Assembly (NCBI RefSeq): GCF_009831235.1
Contig: NZ_WUUL01000007.1
Span: 1 to 64,000 of the forward strand
Direction of reading: 5' to 3'
Origin: Shimazuella alba
GTDB taxonomy: Bacteria; Bacillota; Bacilli; Thermoactinomycetales; Thermoactinomycetaceae
DNA: 64,000 nucleotides
Shown here: positions 51,296 through 60,353 of the stretch, piece by piece
How the letters are laid out: the number at the start of each line of letters is the position of its first letter
Numbering within the stretch: the stretch's first letter is position 1
Made by a program: the position numbers and the translations under genes
The notes under the pieces: generated by a model
What the model was told of the DNA's origin: nothing
The model's database searches: none
What the model saw: the letters and a program-made list of their open reading frames with translations, nothing else

Positions 51296-53068
51296 CTAAG
51301 GTGTTTTCATAGGTGTGAGGCTATGTAATACTTCCATTACTTCTCGGTAAATATTTTTTGCTCTGGCATCATTTGCATTTTTTACATTTTTGATAACGAC
51401 AGATACAGCATACTGGGGTTTGGAATATGGTGCAAATCCAACCATCCACTTGTTGTAAAGAGACTTATTTACTCCTACTTGTGCAGTACCTGTTTTTCCC
51501 GATAGTTGCCAGTTTTCATCAGAAAGAGATCGAGCCGTTCCTTTGGTAACTACCATTCGCATCATTTGCTTCACTGCATCAATCGTACTCGCTTTTAATG
51601 GCTTGGCATGCGGCATATATTTGTTTGTAAACGTATAAATGCTCTTCCCATGAGCGTCTTGTATTCCTGTCACAATTCTCGGCTGAATCGGCATCCCCCG
51701 ATGGAACAAGGCTGTAATCATATTTGCTGCTTGTAGTGGTGTAACCTTTACATCTCGCTGTCCGATCCCTGTTTGAACAGCAGCTCCTTTGTCCTTTAGA
51801 GATGTTCCTTTGGCATAGATCAAACCAGTACTTTCTTCTGGTAACTGACTAAAGTTATCATCGCCTGGGGCTTTCCCTCGCCATCCGATTCTTTGAGCCA
51901 GACCTAATCGCTTGGCATATGCTTGCAGCTTTGTACCTCCAAGTTTCTCTGCTATCGATCCTAACACGATATTACACGAATTTGCATAAGCCTTCGAAAA
52001 AGTCTGTTTACCATGTGCTCCTCCATCGGCATCTCTCAGATGATACTTACCATCTAATGAGCCTTTACATGCATAGGAGGAATTTGGTGACGATACACCT
52101 TCTTCCAATGCAGCAACTGCAACGACTGTCTTAAAAATCGAGCCTGGCGTGGTCTCTACTAAAGCTTCATTTACCCAAGGTGTTTGTGAATCATCTTTGT
52201 TATTTGAAACACCAGCCATTGCCAATATATCACCTGTAGCAATATCTTGTACAACTACTGCACCTTCTTCTATATTTTCTTTTTTGAGCATCTCTTCTAC
52301 TTTGATTTGGATTCGGGAATCCAGCGTAGTTTGGATATTTCTAGGTGTATGTGGTCTTCCAGGCTCTGAAGCTGTCACCTTTACTTGGATACCATTTAGA
52401 GCTTTTCCTCTTCCATCGGTGACAAAACGAACTAAACTTTCTCCTTCTCCGTGAAGAAACGATTCAAACGCATATTCTAATCCTGTCATCCCAAATCGCG
52501 ATTGAAGCGAAAACTGACCTGATTCTACTTCATTTGCATATCGATCTTTCAGTACATATGCATTACGAATCAGCCTGCCAATTACTTGCTTTGCGACCTG
52601 ACCTTCTGTCATCCGATTATCCGATTGTACCGGAATAATTCCAGGTATATGCAAGTTATTCACTTGAGTTACTTGGTCAGGATTTAACACAAATGAAGAA
52701 AGGACTGCTGGTCTTTCCAATGATATCAGCTTTTGCTTTAACGTGTGATAGGATATATTCAAGAGCGAACTAAGACGGGTTAGCTGATCTCTCCTTAAAT
52801 CCAACTGTTCTTCGGATTGAGGAAAAACAAATAATCTCCACTGCAACTCGCCGACAAGTGGTTTTCCGTATCGATCGAGGATTTTCCCACGTCTGCTATT
52901 CAAAATCACTTCTCTGGATTGAACTTTTTCTGCAAGGGCTATCAAATCTTTTTGTGCAACTGAAAAAGAGTGGGTGGAACCAACTTGTATTTGATAAAGT
53001 CGATAAATCAAGCCTGAAAATAAGCCTACCAATACAAAAAGCACTATCCATGTACGCCACTTTTTCAT
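51296..53068 (-). CDS. Penicillin-binding protein (transpeptidase, class B)
   Basis: 590 residues from ATG 53068 (AGAGGTGG 8 nt upstream). An N-terminal membrane anchor (TWIVLFVLVGLFSGLIYRLY) is followed by a PBP dimerisation region with ILNSRRGKILDRYGKPLVGE. The transpeptidase has the nucleophile in TTPGSIFKTVVAVAALE (S-x-x-K), a SCN motif in KAYANSCNIVLGS, and SGKTGTAQ. It cross-links peptidoglycan on the outside of the membrane and is the beta-lactam target. The length is typical of class B PBPs (PbpI/MrdA-like); the exact orthologue is uncertain. It is the neighbour of mltG, another cell-wall gene. Confidence 0.9.
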   Translation of the reverse strand: MKKWRTWIVLFVLVGLFSGLIYRLYQIQVGSTHSFSVAQKDLIALAEKVQSREVILNSRRGKILDRYGKPLVGELQWRLFVFPQSEEQLDLRRDQLTRLSSLLNISYHTLKQKLISLERPAVLSSFVLNPDQVTQVNNLHIPGIIPVQSDNRMTEGQVAKQVIGRLIRNAYVLKDRYANEVESGQFSLQSRFGMTGLEYAFESFLHGEGESLVRFVTDGRGKALNGIQVKVTASEPGRPHTPRNIQTTLDSRIQIKVEEMLKKENIEEGAVVVQDIATGDILAMAGVSNNKDDSQTPWVNEALVETTPGSIFKTVVAVAALEEGVSSPNSSYACKGSLDGKYHLRDADGGAHGKQTFSKAYANSCNIVLGSIAEKLGGTKLQAYAKRLGLAQRIGWRGKAPGDDNFSQLPEESTGLIYAKGTSLKDKGAAVQTGIGQRDVKVTPLQAANMITALFHRGMPIQPRIVTGIQDAHGKSIYTFTNKYMPHAKPLKASTIDAVKQMMRMVVTKGTARSLSDENWQLSGKTGTAQVGVNKSLYNKWMVGFAPYSKPQYAVSVVIKNVKNANDARAKNIYREVMEVLHSLTPMKTP

Positions 53069-53262
53069 CTGCAAATCCACCTCTCAACATTACCAGCTTA
53101 GGCAATATAGAAGAGGGATAAACGATAAAACCAAAGGGCAAAATAGATAGTTAATTTCCTCATTTCCGATTAACTTGATTTTATCCCCACTTTTGAAAAT
53201 ATGGACTTCCATTTATTTTCCTTATAGGAAGAAAAAGTTGTCTTCCTTACCTACAAACAACA

Positions 53263-53290
53263 GAACAGGTGACAAAGGTATCACCTGTTC
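53263..53290 (-). terminator. Terminator behind mltG
   Basis: GAACAGGTGA and TCACCTGTTC form a perfect 10-bp stem with an 8-nt loop just after the mltG stop; a T-rich tail follows on the minus strand. Confidence 0.75.
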
Positions 53291-53298
53291 ATCCTAGT

Positions 53299-54342
53299 CT
53301 ACTTTGCTGCTTCATTTTTGTTACTCTCGACAATTTTTGCCTTTTGCTCTTCATATGTCTTACTAAAAAAGTGAGCACCCGTTCCATCTTGCTTCGTGAC
53401 ATAATACAAGTAAGAATGTTGAGCTGGTTCTAAGGCTGCTTTTAAAGCTTCTTCACCTGGGTTAGAAATCGGCCCTGGTGTTAAACCCTTAATTTTATAA
53501 GTATTATAGGGGCTATTCAATTTTGTATCATTACCATTCAGTTTCTTCTTCACTATTCCATTTAAACTATATGCGTATATGATGGACGCATCCACTTGCA
53601 GCATCATATTAATTCGCAAGCGATTATAAATCACCCCAGAAATTATCGGTAATTCCGACCTTACACGACCTTCTCTTTCAATAAGAGAGGCAATGGTTAC
53701 CCACTGATCTATCGAGTATGGGGAATTATCCAATTTATTTCTAGCATCTAATTTGACTACACGTTTCCCAAATTCTTGAACCATAATTTTGACAATATCA
53801 TCACCGCTTGTTTCTTTATGGAATTCATATGTACTCGGAAAGAGATATCCTTCCAGCTTATATTGTCTTGCTGGAGTCTGCTTGATCTCTTTCTCAAAGT
53901 TAAAAGTATCCTTGTTATTGGCACGATTGACTGCTTTCAAAAACTCTTCTTTCGAGAATCCTTTTGCAGCGATAATTTCTGCAATCTCGTTTACTGTTTT
54001 CCCTTCTGGAATCGTAACCTTTACAAGATCTTGCTTTCCGATAGCAATTTTATTAAGTATTGCATCTAAATTTTCACTAGGCTTGATTTCATATGTACCA
54101 GCCAATAAATTTGTTTTTTGTCGATAAACTGCATAATACCGAAAGAACCAATCTTCGTTAATCAGTTTTTTGCTCTTTAAAATACTTCCTATTTGTTTTA
54201 GAGAAGAATCCGGTTCGATATCGATTTGCACTGCTTTTGATCGGGGTGGAGACTCTAGGGTCCAATCGATAAAAAAGTACGCAGCTACCAACCAACCAGC
54301 AAGTAGAACTAGTGTTAGAATTATTCTGAGAAACCACTTCAT
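53299..54342 (-). CDS. mltG: Endolytic murein transglycosylase
   Basis: 347 residues from ATG 54342 (AGAGGAAG 7 nt upstream). An N-terminal membrane anchor (IILTLVLLAGWLVAAYFFID) precedes a LysM-like domain and the YceG/MltG domain with LEGYLFPSTYEFH, WVTIASLIEREGRVRSELP, which holds the catalytic Glu, VIYNRLRINMMLQVDASIIY and YNTYKIKGLTPGPISNPG. It cleaves nascent glycan strands and may end their elongation. The Bacillus equivalent YrrL stands in the same cluster beside yrzB and yrrK, as here. All conserved blocks look intact. Confidence 0.94.
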   Translation of the reverse strand: MKWFLRIILTLVLLAGWLVAAYFFIDWTLESPPRSKAVQIDIEPDSSLKQIGSILKSKKLINEDWFFRYYAVYRQKTNLLAGTYEIKPSENLDAILNKIAIGKQDLVKVTIPEGKTVNEIAEIIAAKGFSKEEFLKAVNRANNKDTFNFEKEIKQTPARQYKLEGYLFPSTYEFHKETSGDDIVKIMVQEFGKRVVKLDARNKLDNSPYSIDQWVTIASLIEREGRVRSELPIISGVIYNRLRINMMLQVDASIIYAYSLNGIVKKKLNGNDTKLNSPYNTYKIKGLTPGPISNPGEEALKAALEPAQHSYLYYVTKQDGTGAHFFSKTYEEQKAKIVESNKNEAAK

Positions 54343-54451
54343 CAAGAACTTCCTCTCATGCAACCTTACCCACAAGAGTATTCCTCTTATGGGGCCCCAG
54401 GATGGGAGTTGATTAAAGTGCTAGTCTTTATGTTAACATACTTAAAAATAA

Positions 54452-54479
54452 AAATAACGAGGAATATTCCTCGTTATTT
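54452..54479 (-). terminator. Palindromic terminator behind the DUF1292 gene
   Basis: AAATAACGAGGAAT and ATTCCTCGTTATTT are directly adjacent, forming a 28-bp perfect palindrome that ends 1 nt before the stop of the gene at 54481. Confidence 0.75.
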
Positions 54480-54480
54480 G

Positions 54481-54756
54481 TCAATCATAGTAAGTATTCA
54501 GATGGAAATGGACAGCATCGATCACACTTTCCCATTCATCTACTGTCTCTATTTCGCCAATTTGACCATTTTTATGCACTTCATATAGGTATGCTTCGCC
54601 AACTCCATGATGCATTCCTTGCATCAGAGCATAGTGATTCCCATTTACTTCTACTTCGTGGAGTACTCGCAGTGTCTCCTCTCCCATAGGTACAGTATGT
54701 ATATAAGACACACCATCTTCTAACGTATCTCGTAAATGAGTCACTTCTCTCATCAT
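54481..54756 (-). CDS. DUF1292-related small protein (YrzB paralogue)
   Basis: 91 residues, 9 nt behind yrzB and similar to it in layout: alternating short strands with Glu/His residues (VTHLRDTLEDGVSYIHTVP, EETLRVLHEVEVNGNHYALM, LYEVHKNGQIGEIETVDEW). A His-rich segment, GMHHGVGEAYLYEVHK, replaces the acidic centre of YrzB. Its start lies behind AAGGGGT with two ATG codons in a row. The function of the family is unknown; it is probably a duplicate of yrzB. It is the last gene of the alaS-ireB-ruvX-yrzB unit. Confidence 0.75.
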   Translation of the reverse strand: MMREVTHLRDTLEDGVSYIHTVPMGEETLRVLHEVEVNGNHYALMQGMHHGVGEAYLYEVHKNGQIGEIETVDEWESVIDAVHFHLNTYYD

Positions 54757-54765
54757 CTATACCCC

Positions 54766-55047
54766 TTATATTTCATCTGAGTCTAATAATGTTTGGAGCA
54801 CTTCTTCTAGCATTTCCCATTCTTCATCTTCTTCTACAGGTGCTAGTACAAGATCATCACCATTTTCAGCATATCGGAAAGGATAAATATCTTGCTCCTC
54901 TTCCTCTACGTCAGCAACTGATACAAGAAACACATATTTTATTCCTGTTTCTGGGTGTTCAAAATAAGTTACTACTTCGAAATCCTCTTCTGCACCATCT
55001 TCTTGGGATATTGTAATGATCTCTACTTCTTGATCTTCGATTGCCAT
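54766..55047 (-). CDS. yrzB: DUF1292 protein YrzB
   Basis: 93 residues, very acidic: EVEIITISQEDGAEEDFEVV, then FEHPETGIKYVFLVSVADVE and DLVLAPVEEDEEWEMLEEVL. The alternating strand pattern and the acidic tail fit DUF1292 (YrzB), conserved beside ruvX/yqgF in Bacillota. The function is unknown. AGGAGG lies 8 nt ahead of the ATG. The order alaS-ireB(yrzL)-ruvX(yrrK)-yrzB-mltG(yrrL) agrees with Bacillus, which supports the name more than the sequence alone. Confidence 0.88.
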   Translation of the reverse strand: MAIEDQEVEIITISQEDGAEEDFEVVTYFEHPETGIKYVFLVSVADVEEEEQDIYPFRYAENGDDLVLAPVEEDEEWEMLEEVLQTLLDSDEI

Positions 55048-55049
55048 TG

Positions 55050-55472
55050 CTATGTCCTCCTATTTGCATCTAAATAGCCTTGTAATATCCATGATGCGGC
55101 TACTTGATCCACTACTTGTTTTCTTTTTTTCCTACTCACATCGGCCTTTATCAAGGACCTTTGCGCAGCTGCAGTGGAGAGACGCTCGTCCCATAAGTCC
55201 ACAGGAAGAGCGTACCGCTCCTTTAACATTTCTGCAACTTTCTTGCTCGCTTCACCTTTTGATCCTACGGAACCATTCATGTTACGCGGATAACCGATGA
55301 CAATTTTCCCTACTTCATATTGTTGGATAAGGGTATCTAGACGATGCAACCAATCAGGAGTTTGTTTTTTGTCAATTACTTCCAATCCTTGTGCGGTTAA
55401 CCCTAACAGATCACTAACAGCAATCCCAATACGCCTATCACCCAAATCTAAGGCTAAAATACGTTCAATCAC
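55050..55472 (-). CDS. ruvX: Putative pre-16S rRNA nuclease RuvX (YqgF)
   Basis: 140 residues from GTG 55472 (GAGAGG 10 nt upstream). The RNase H-like motifs are present: ERILALDLGDRRIGIAVSDL (first Asp), VIGYPRNMNGSVGSKGEASK with its Gly-rich loop, and LWDERLSTAAAQRSLIKAD (Glu), followed by a conserved DQVAASWILQGYLD. The protein is thought to be a Holliday-junction-resolvase-like nuclease that trims the 5' end of 16S rRNA. Its place between yrzB and ireB is the standard order. Length is normal. Confidence 0.93.
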   Translation of the reverse strand: MIERILALDLGDRRIGIAVSDLLGLTAQGLEVIDKKQTPDWLHRLDTLIQQYEVGKIVIGYPRNMNGSVGSKGEASKKVAEMLKERYALPVDLWDERLSTAAAQRSLIKADVSRKKRKQVVDQVAASWILQGYLDANRRT

Positions 55473-55530
55473 AAAACGGTTCCTCTCTAACTAACTGTCA
55501 AAAACATTCCACATTTGACAGAAATTAAAA

Positions 55531-55779
55531 TTACTGATCTGGGTCTAGGTATGATTTTACCAACTCTTCAATGATATCATCTCTATCTACACTTTTAATT
55601 AAAGCTCTAGCATGATTATGTCTAGGAATATAGGCGGGATCCCCAGATATCAAATAGCCTACGATCTGGTTGATAGGATTGTATCCTTTTTCTTCTAAAG
55701 AATGGTAAACAAGTGTCAATATCTGCTTTACACTCGACTTATTTCCCAGTTGAAACTGAAACTTTCTCGTTTCATCCAC
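55531..55779 (-). CDS. ireB: IreB family regulatory protein (YrzL)
   Basis: 82 residues from GTG 55779. The protein carries [40 protein letters not shown] and [20 protein letters not shown], which matches the DUF965/IreB family; the family is known from Enterococcus as a substrate of the IreK serine/threonine kinase with roles in cephalosporin tolerance. The conserved PxYIPRHNxAR motif is present. It lies 57 nt behind alaS in the canonical order. No strong ribosome binding site is visible before the GTG, so expression may depend on readthrough of the alaS message. Confidence 0.9.
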   Translation of the reverse strand: MDETRKFQFQLGNKSSVKQILTLVYHSLEEKGYNPINQIVGYLISGDPAYIPRHNHARALIKSVDRDDIIEELVKSYLDPDQ

Positions 55780-55836
55780 GGATCATCTCAGCTCCTTCTT
55801 TTCTGTATGGATCAGCAGTTACTTACTTTTTCGGTC

Positions 55837-58470
55837 TTAAGATCGAATGTCCTTTTTTTCTGCGACCCAAACTTTTACTTGTTGCAATGCTTCTTGCAAT
55901 TTTTCTGGCTTCTTCCCACCAGCTTGTGCCATGTTGGGACGACCTCCGCCGCCTCCACCACAGATAGCAGCAACCTCTTTTATTAATTTACCCGCATGGA
56001 ACCCTTTTTGAACATAATTTGTAGCAATTGATGCAACAAAATTTACTTTATCATCATGAACGGCTCCAAGTACAATAATACCATCCTTTTTGGTTTTTAG
56101 ATCATCCATTAATTTACGTAAACTATCAACATCAGAAGCCTCTACTTTTGCGGATAGAACCGGTATCCCCTCAATTTCAATCCATTGATTTTGCAATTCT
56201 AGTGCTGCTGATTGGCTTTGTTTCGCAAGTAGAGATTCTTGTGTTTTGGTCATCTCTTTTAGTGTCTCTTGCAATTGTTCGATTCTTGCAGGAACATCAT
56301 TTGTTTTTGTTTTTAAAATTTCAGCGCTTGCCTTTAGTAGGGAGAAGTGTTGTTCTAAATACTCAAAAGCTCTTTTTCCAGTGGCTGCCTCCATTCTTCT
56401 TACACCAGATCCTATGCCGCTTTCACTCAAGATCTTAAACAAACCAATCTCACTCGTGTTTTGTACATGTGTTCCACCGCAGAGTTCCAAACTATAATTA
56501 CCAACTTGAACAACTCGAACATCCGCTTTATATTTTTCCCCAAATAAAGCCATTGCACCCATTGCTTTTGCTTCTGACAAAGTTTTTATAGTTGTCGTAA
56601 CAGGTATATGCAGCCAAATTTGCTCATTTACCTTTTGTTCCACAAGTTGAATTTCTTCTTCAGACATGGCTCCAATGTGTGAGAAGTCAAAGCGCAAACG
56701 ATCTGGAGCAACCAACGAACCTGCTTGGTTTACATGATCTCCCAGTACTTCTTTCAACGCTTTGTGAAGCAAGTGTGTTGCGGTATGATTTTTTACTGTT
56801 GCTTGTCGCAGATTTGTTGCAATCTCTGCATCAACTGCTTCTTGTGCTCGTAAGATGCCTTTTTCCACTTTAACAGATAGCAAATGTTCTTCATGAGGAC
56901 CTTTTTGTACATCTGTAACTATAGCAGTGGAATTTTCGGTAGTGATCGTCCCTAAATCCGCTACTTGCCCACCACTTTCTGCATAGAAAGGTGTTTCCTT
57001 CAAAACAACAATGCCTTGCTCACCTTCTTGCAAATTGTCTACTTCTTCGCCATTTTTTATCATAGCGACAATAGAAGTCAAACTTGAATGGTGCTCATAA
57101 CCTACAAATTCTGTATCTACATGGAGATTAGCTAACGCTCCACCTTGAACCTGCATACTGTCCACTTCAGATCTTGCAGCACGTGCACGATCTCTTTGTA
57201 CTTGCATTTCTTCTTCAAATGCTTCTCGATCAACGGAGAGTCCATGTTCTCTGACAAAGTCTTCTGTTAGATCGATTGGAAATCCATAAGTATCATATAG
57301 TTTAAATGCTTCCAGTCCTGTCAAACTGCTGCGATTTTCTGATTTTGCACTTTCTACCCAATCACCCAAGATCTTAAGTCCATCAGATAGCGTTTCTAAA
57401 AATCTCTCTTCTTCCGAGCGAATTACCTTTTCGATAAATGCTTGTTGAGCAAGGGGTTCTGGATAAAATTCTTTCATTACTTCTGCTACTATACTCGTCA
57501 ACTCATATAAGAAAGGACGGTTTAAGCCCAGTTGTCTGCTGTATCGCACTGCACGGCGCAACAAACGTCGAAGCACATATCCTCTGCCTTCGTTAGAGGG
57601 CAATACTCCATCTGCAACTGCAAATACAATCGTCCGGACATGGTCTGCAATTACTTTTAAAGCGATATCGACATTTTCTGATGAACCATATGTTACACCA
57701 GCTTTGTCACAGGTTGCTTGAATGATCGGTTGGAAGAGATCTGTATCATAGTTTGTTTCTACATCCTGCATGACAGATGCCATTCGCTCTAAGCCCATAC
57801 CAGTGTCAATATTTTTGTTTGGCAGTGGTGTATAAGAACCATCTGGATTGTGATTAAATTGAGAAAAGACGAGGTTCCAGATCTCTAAGAAACGGCCATT
57901 TTCCCCACCAGCATAGCACTCTGGATCACTCAAATCTCCAAATGCCTCTCCTCGATCATAAAAAATTTCTGAGTTTGGACCACTTGGACCTTCTCCAATA
58001 TCCCAAAAGTTTTCTTTTAATTTTACGATGCGCTCCGCTGGTAAACCAATCATTTCATGCCAGTATTGATACGCTTCTTCATCCTCTGGATGGACCGTCA
58101 CATGCAATTTTTCAGCAGACATACCCATCCATTTGGGACTGGTCAGAAACTCCCAAGCCCATTCGATAGCTTCTTTTTTAAAATACTCTCCAATCGAAAA
58201 ATTACCTAGCATTTCAAAAAATGTATGGTGTCTTGCTGTATAACCCACATTTTCAATATCGTTGGTCCGAATGGATTTTTGAGCGTTTACGATACGAGGA
58301 TTTTCTGGAACAAGCCGGCCATCGAAATATTTCTTTAACGTCGCAACACCAGAGTTAATCCACAATAAGCTAGCATCATCAACTGGAACAAGCGATGCAC
58401 TCGGTTCAATTTGGTGACCTTTTTCTACAAAGAAATCTAGATACTTTTGACGTATTTCATGTGCTTTCAT
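55837..58470 (-). CDS. alaS: Alanyl-tRNA synthetase
   Basis: 877 residues, the standard length. The class II catalytic domain holds [20 protein letters not shown] and [20 protein letters not shown]; the tRNA-recognition region follows. The editing domain has [19 protein letters not shown] (H-x-x-x-H) and [17 protein letters not shown] (C-x-x-x-H). A DHHA1-type C-terminal end closes with [19 protein letters not shown]. It charges tRNA-Ala and removes Ser or Gly errors. Expression is set by the T-box leader upstream (58521-58735), which reads the uncharged tRNA-Ala level. The gene opens the alaS-mltG cluster. Confidence 0.97.
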   Translation of the reverse strand: MKAHEIRQKYLDFFVEKGHQIEPSASLVPVDDASLLWINSGVATLKKYFDGRLVPENPRIVNAQKSIRTNDIENVGYTARHHTFFEMLGNFSIGEYFKKEAIEWAWEFLTSPKWMGMSAEKLHVTVHPEDEEAYQYWHEMIGLPAERIVKLKENFWDIGEGPSGPNSEIFYDRGEAFGDLSDPECYAGGENGRFLEIWNLVFSQFNHNPDGSYTPLPNKNIDTGMGLERMASVMQDVETNYDTDLFQPIIQATCDKAGVTYGSSENVDIALKVIADHVRTIVFAVADGVLPSNEGRGYVLRRLLRRAVRYSRQLGLNRPFLYELTSIVAEVMKEFYPEPLAQQAFIEKVIRSEEERFLETLSDGLKILGDWVESAKSENRSSLTGLEAFKLYDTYGFPIDLTEDFVREHGLSVDREAFEEEMQVQRDRARAARSEVDSMQVQGGALANLHVDTEFVGYEHHSSLTSIVAMIKNGEEVDNLQEGEQGIVVLKETPFYAESGGQVADLGTITTENSTAIVTDVQKGPHEEHLLSVKVEKGILRAQEAVDAEIATNLRQATVKNHTATHLLHKALKEVLGDHVNQAGSLVAPDRLRFDFSHIGAMSEEEIQLVEQKVNEQIWLHIPVTTTIKTLSEAKAMGAMALFGEKYKADVRVVQVGNYSLELCGGTHVQNTSEIGLFKILSESGIGSGVRRMEAATGKRAFEYLEQHFSLLKASAEILKTKTNDVPARIEQLQETLKEMTKTQESLLAKQSQSAALELQNQWIEIEGIPVLSAKVEASDVDSLRKLMDDLKTKKDGIIVLGAVHDDKVNFVASIATNYVQKGFHAGKLIKEVAAICGGGGGGRPNMAQAGGKKPEKLQEALQQVKVWVAEKKDIRS

Positions 58471-58520
58471 TTTGAAAACATCCTTTCCTTTTACCTACCA
58501 ACTTCACCCTTATCCATAAA

Positions 58521-58735
58521 AAAAGCCCACTCATCCCTAAGAAAGGGACGAGCAAGCCCGTGGTACCACCCTGATTACTACTTTCGTAGTCACTTCATGT
58601 ATCGATAACGGCTGCGCCGGCAGTGATTAGCTGCTACTACTAGAACTGGCTACCTCCATATCATCACTGAGAAAACCTCACAGCCAAGGGCTTTCCTCTC
58701 TTACAGTTGTTATTATGGAGCTTGGTTCTAAATTT
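58521..58735 (-). promoter_or_regulatory. T-box riboswitch of alaS
   Basis: On the minus strand the consensus GGGTGGTACCACGGGC is present at 58555-58571, followed by the terminator CTCGTCCCTTTCTTAGGGATGAG and TTTTTT. Upstream of it lie a long stem I region with AGAGAGGAAAG and loops carrying GCN alanine triplets. Uncharged tRNA-Ala would stabilise the antiterminator and switch alaS on. The consensus sequence is unmistakable; I did not fix the specifier codon. Confidence 0.92.
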
Positions 58736-58869
58736 TGTATGTCATATAGATTTATCTTTACTATTATACACAAAAAAAGCAAAAACACTATCATAAAAAA
58801 TCGATGTTTTGTTTGTATTTGTAAAACAACCTAACTATTTCTGCCTTTAGCATGTCTCAAGGAGGAAAG

Positions 58870-59238
58870 ATGGAAAGCCCTCAAATCCTCGAACAAATCC
58901 GAATCCTTGAACAACTGAACAATGTTACAGAGCTACTGCTCAGTCTCTCTGCTGAACAGGTTATGCAACTACCAGCAAATTTTGTATACATCTGGAGTTG
59001 CAACCGAGCAGAAGCAACTGCTGAGCTCAGTGAGTACGACGAGACTGAACTCCATGCACTTGCGGAGCGCATGAAGGAGATCAAGTGGGCACTGCGGTGT
59101 CCACCACAAATTCCAATTTGTATTTCCTTACTCAAGAGCAATCATGAGCCACCCATGCGATCACTTCCCTATTCTAAAGTTGCAAAGAATAGCGAATTTA
59201 CTCCTCCGCTTTGGTTTTTGACACATGCTTTCCCATAA
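58870..59238 (+). CDS. Orphan cassette gene, Leu/Glu-rich helical protein (about 122 aa)
   Basis: The start is ATG 58870 because AAGGAGGAAAG ends just before it; an in-frame ATG at 58852 lies upstream of that site. The product begins MESPQILEQIRILEQLNNVT and shows QVMQLPANFVYIWSCNRAEA, then ETELHALAERMKEIKWALRC. Residues after about 80 (PPQIPICISLLKSNHEPPM) use AT-rich codons and look different, so the 3' end may be shifted or fused to native sequence. It overlaps the GNAT gene end by 41 nt tail to tail. Codons of the first 75 residues are G/C-rich. Function unknown. Confidence 0.6.
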   Translation: MESPQILEQIRILEQLNNVTELLLSLSAEQVMQLPANFVYIWSCNRAEATAELSEYDETELHALAERMKEIKWALRCPPQIPICISLLKSNHEPPMRSLPYSKVAKNSEFTPPLWFLTHAFP

Positions 59239-59719
59239 TGATCAAGTCGCGCTTCACCCCATCTAATTCTGCTACTTGTGGTAAGTGCCCCCATCTTTCA
59301 AACCCAAAAGTGGAAAATAGTTTTAAACTAGGGATATTGTGTCCAAAGATCCGTCCTACCAAATTTTCTATTTGTAATGCAGGAGCCGCAGCTATAGCTT
59401 CTGCCAATATTGTTTTGCCCAAACCCCGCCCACGAAATTTTTCATCCAAGTAGATGCTCAGCTCCGCTGTTTTCTGATAAGCGGCTCGTGGATGAAAATT
59501 TTCAAAACTAAGCCATCCAGCAATCTCCCCTAATTCATTGGTAAAGACCCACAGTGGTCTTGTAGAGGGATGATGCTGTGAGAACCAATCCACTCGACTG
59601 TCTATCGTGACAGGATACAGATCAGCTGTCACCATTCTACTTGGTATGGTACTGTTGTATATTTCCACGATTCTTGGTAAATCCTCGATTGTTGCGTCCC
59701 TTTTCGTAAAGTTAGCCAT
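59198..59719 (-). CDS. GNAT acetyltransferase (phosphinothricin acetyltransferase-like)
   Basis: 173 residues from ATG 59719; a start at 59752 is also open. The GNAT core holds RDATIEDLPRIVEIYNSTIP near the front, LWVFTNELGEIAGWLSFENF, ELSIYLDEKFRGRGLGKTIL, which has the acetyl-CoA loop R-G-x-G, and FGHNIPSLKLFSTFGFERWG. The fold and segment VGRIFGHNIPSLKLF are typical of PAT/YwnH-type N-acetyltransferases, which acetylate phosphinothricin, methionine sulfoximine or related amino acids. The substrate is not fixed. It meets the small cassette gene at 58870 tail to tail. Confidence 0.88.
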   Translation of the reverse strand: MANFTKRDATIEDLPRIVEIYNSTIPSRMVTADLYPVTIDSRVDWFSQHHPSTRPLWVFTNELGEIAGWLSFENFHPRAAYQKTAELSIYLDEKFRGRGLGKTILAEAIAAAPALQIENLVGRIFGHNIPSLKLFSTFGFERWGHLPQVAELDGVKRDLIIMGKHVSKTKAEE

Positions 59720-59930
59720 AGCAACAACATCCTCTCCATATATTCCTTTCATTATACTTTGTATTTCTTAGAAGTCTCAGAGATGAAACATTGGCAATAG
59801 TATGTGTGAGAAAACATATTCCTACATAGAACGATAAATAGATCAATTTCAAAAATAATGACTTTATTAACCCATTTTTATATAATAAAATTGTCAGATT
59901 CATCCTACAATTAGAGAAAAGGATGGAATA

Positions 59931-60158
59931 ATGTCAAATCAAGACGACCTTCTTGTTCTTTGCCCCAGGTTTTTCTCATTGGGGGAAGAAGCCGTTAAGC
60001 GCATGGTTCCTGCTGATCGCCTTCATGCTATTTGGCAAGCAGGGAAGACGGATGAAACAGTTGCTCTTAACAACCTTCATCTCTGGCTTGAGAGAGAACC
60101 TGTTTCTGTACGAACGCAATTTCTCCTGTCTCTGAAGAGGGCTCTTGGGTTGAGTTAA
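59931..60158 (+). CDS. Orphan cassette gene, unknown protein (75 aa)
   Basis: ATG 59931 follows AAAAGGATGG, and a TATAAT-like box lies near 59881-59886. The product starts MSNQDDLLVLCPRFFSLGEE and continues AVKRMVPADRLHAIWQAGK, then NNLHLWLEREPVSVRTQFLL. It is helical, with one Cys and no membrane segment. Codon choice (CTT/CTC, GAC, AAG, GTT) is richer in G/C than that of yrrI beside it. It is a single-gene unit with an 11-bp stem-loop about 57 nt after the stop. It is one of the scattered cassette genes and has no recognised family. Confidence 0.7.
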   Translation: MSNQDDLLVLCPRFFSLGEEAVKRMVPADRLHAIWQAGKTDETVALNNLHLWLEREPVSVRTQFLLSLKRALGLS

Positions 60159-60214
60159 AAATGGGTGGAGACAGACTAGAGTTCACCTATTAAAAAGTGT
60201 CCTCCCTCTTCTCT

Positions 60215-60243
60215 ACTCCCCTGACAATTTTCGTCAGGGGAGT
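60215..60243 (+). terminator. Stem-loop ending the 59.9-kb cassette
   Basis: ACTCCCCTGAC and GTCAGGGGAGT form a perfect 11-bp stem with a 7-nt loop. Confidence 0.75.
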
Positions 60244-60353
60244 ACTGCTATACTAGTAAAAAGGATAGAAAGTTGGAAAAACCACGCAAAATAGAACCTG
60301 CAAAGATGAAACTATTTTTACGTACTTATAAAGACATTTAAAGATTTTTCCTT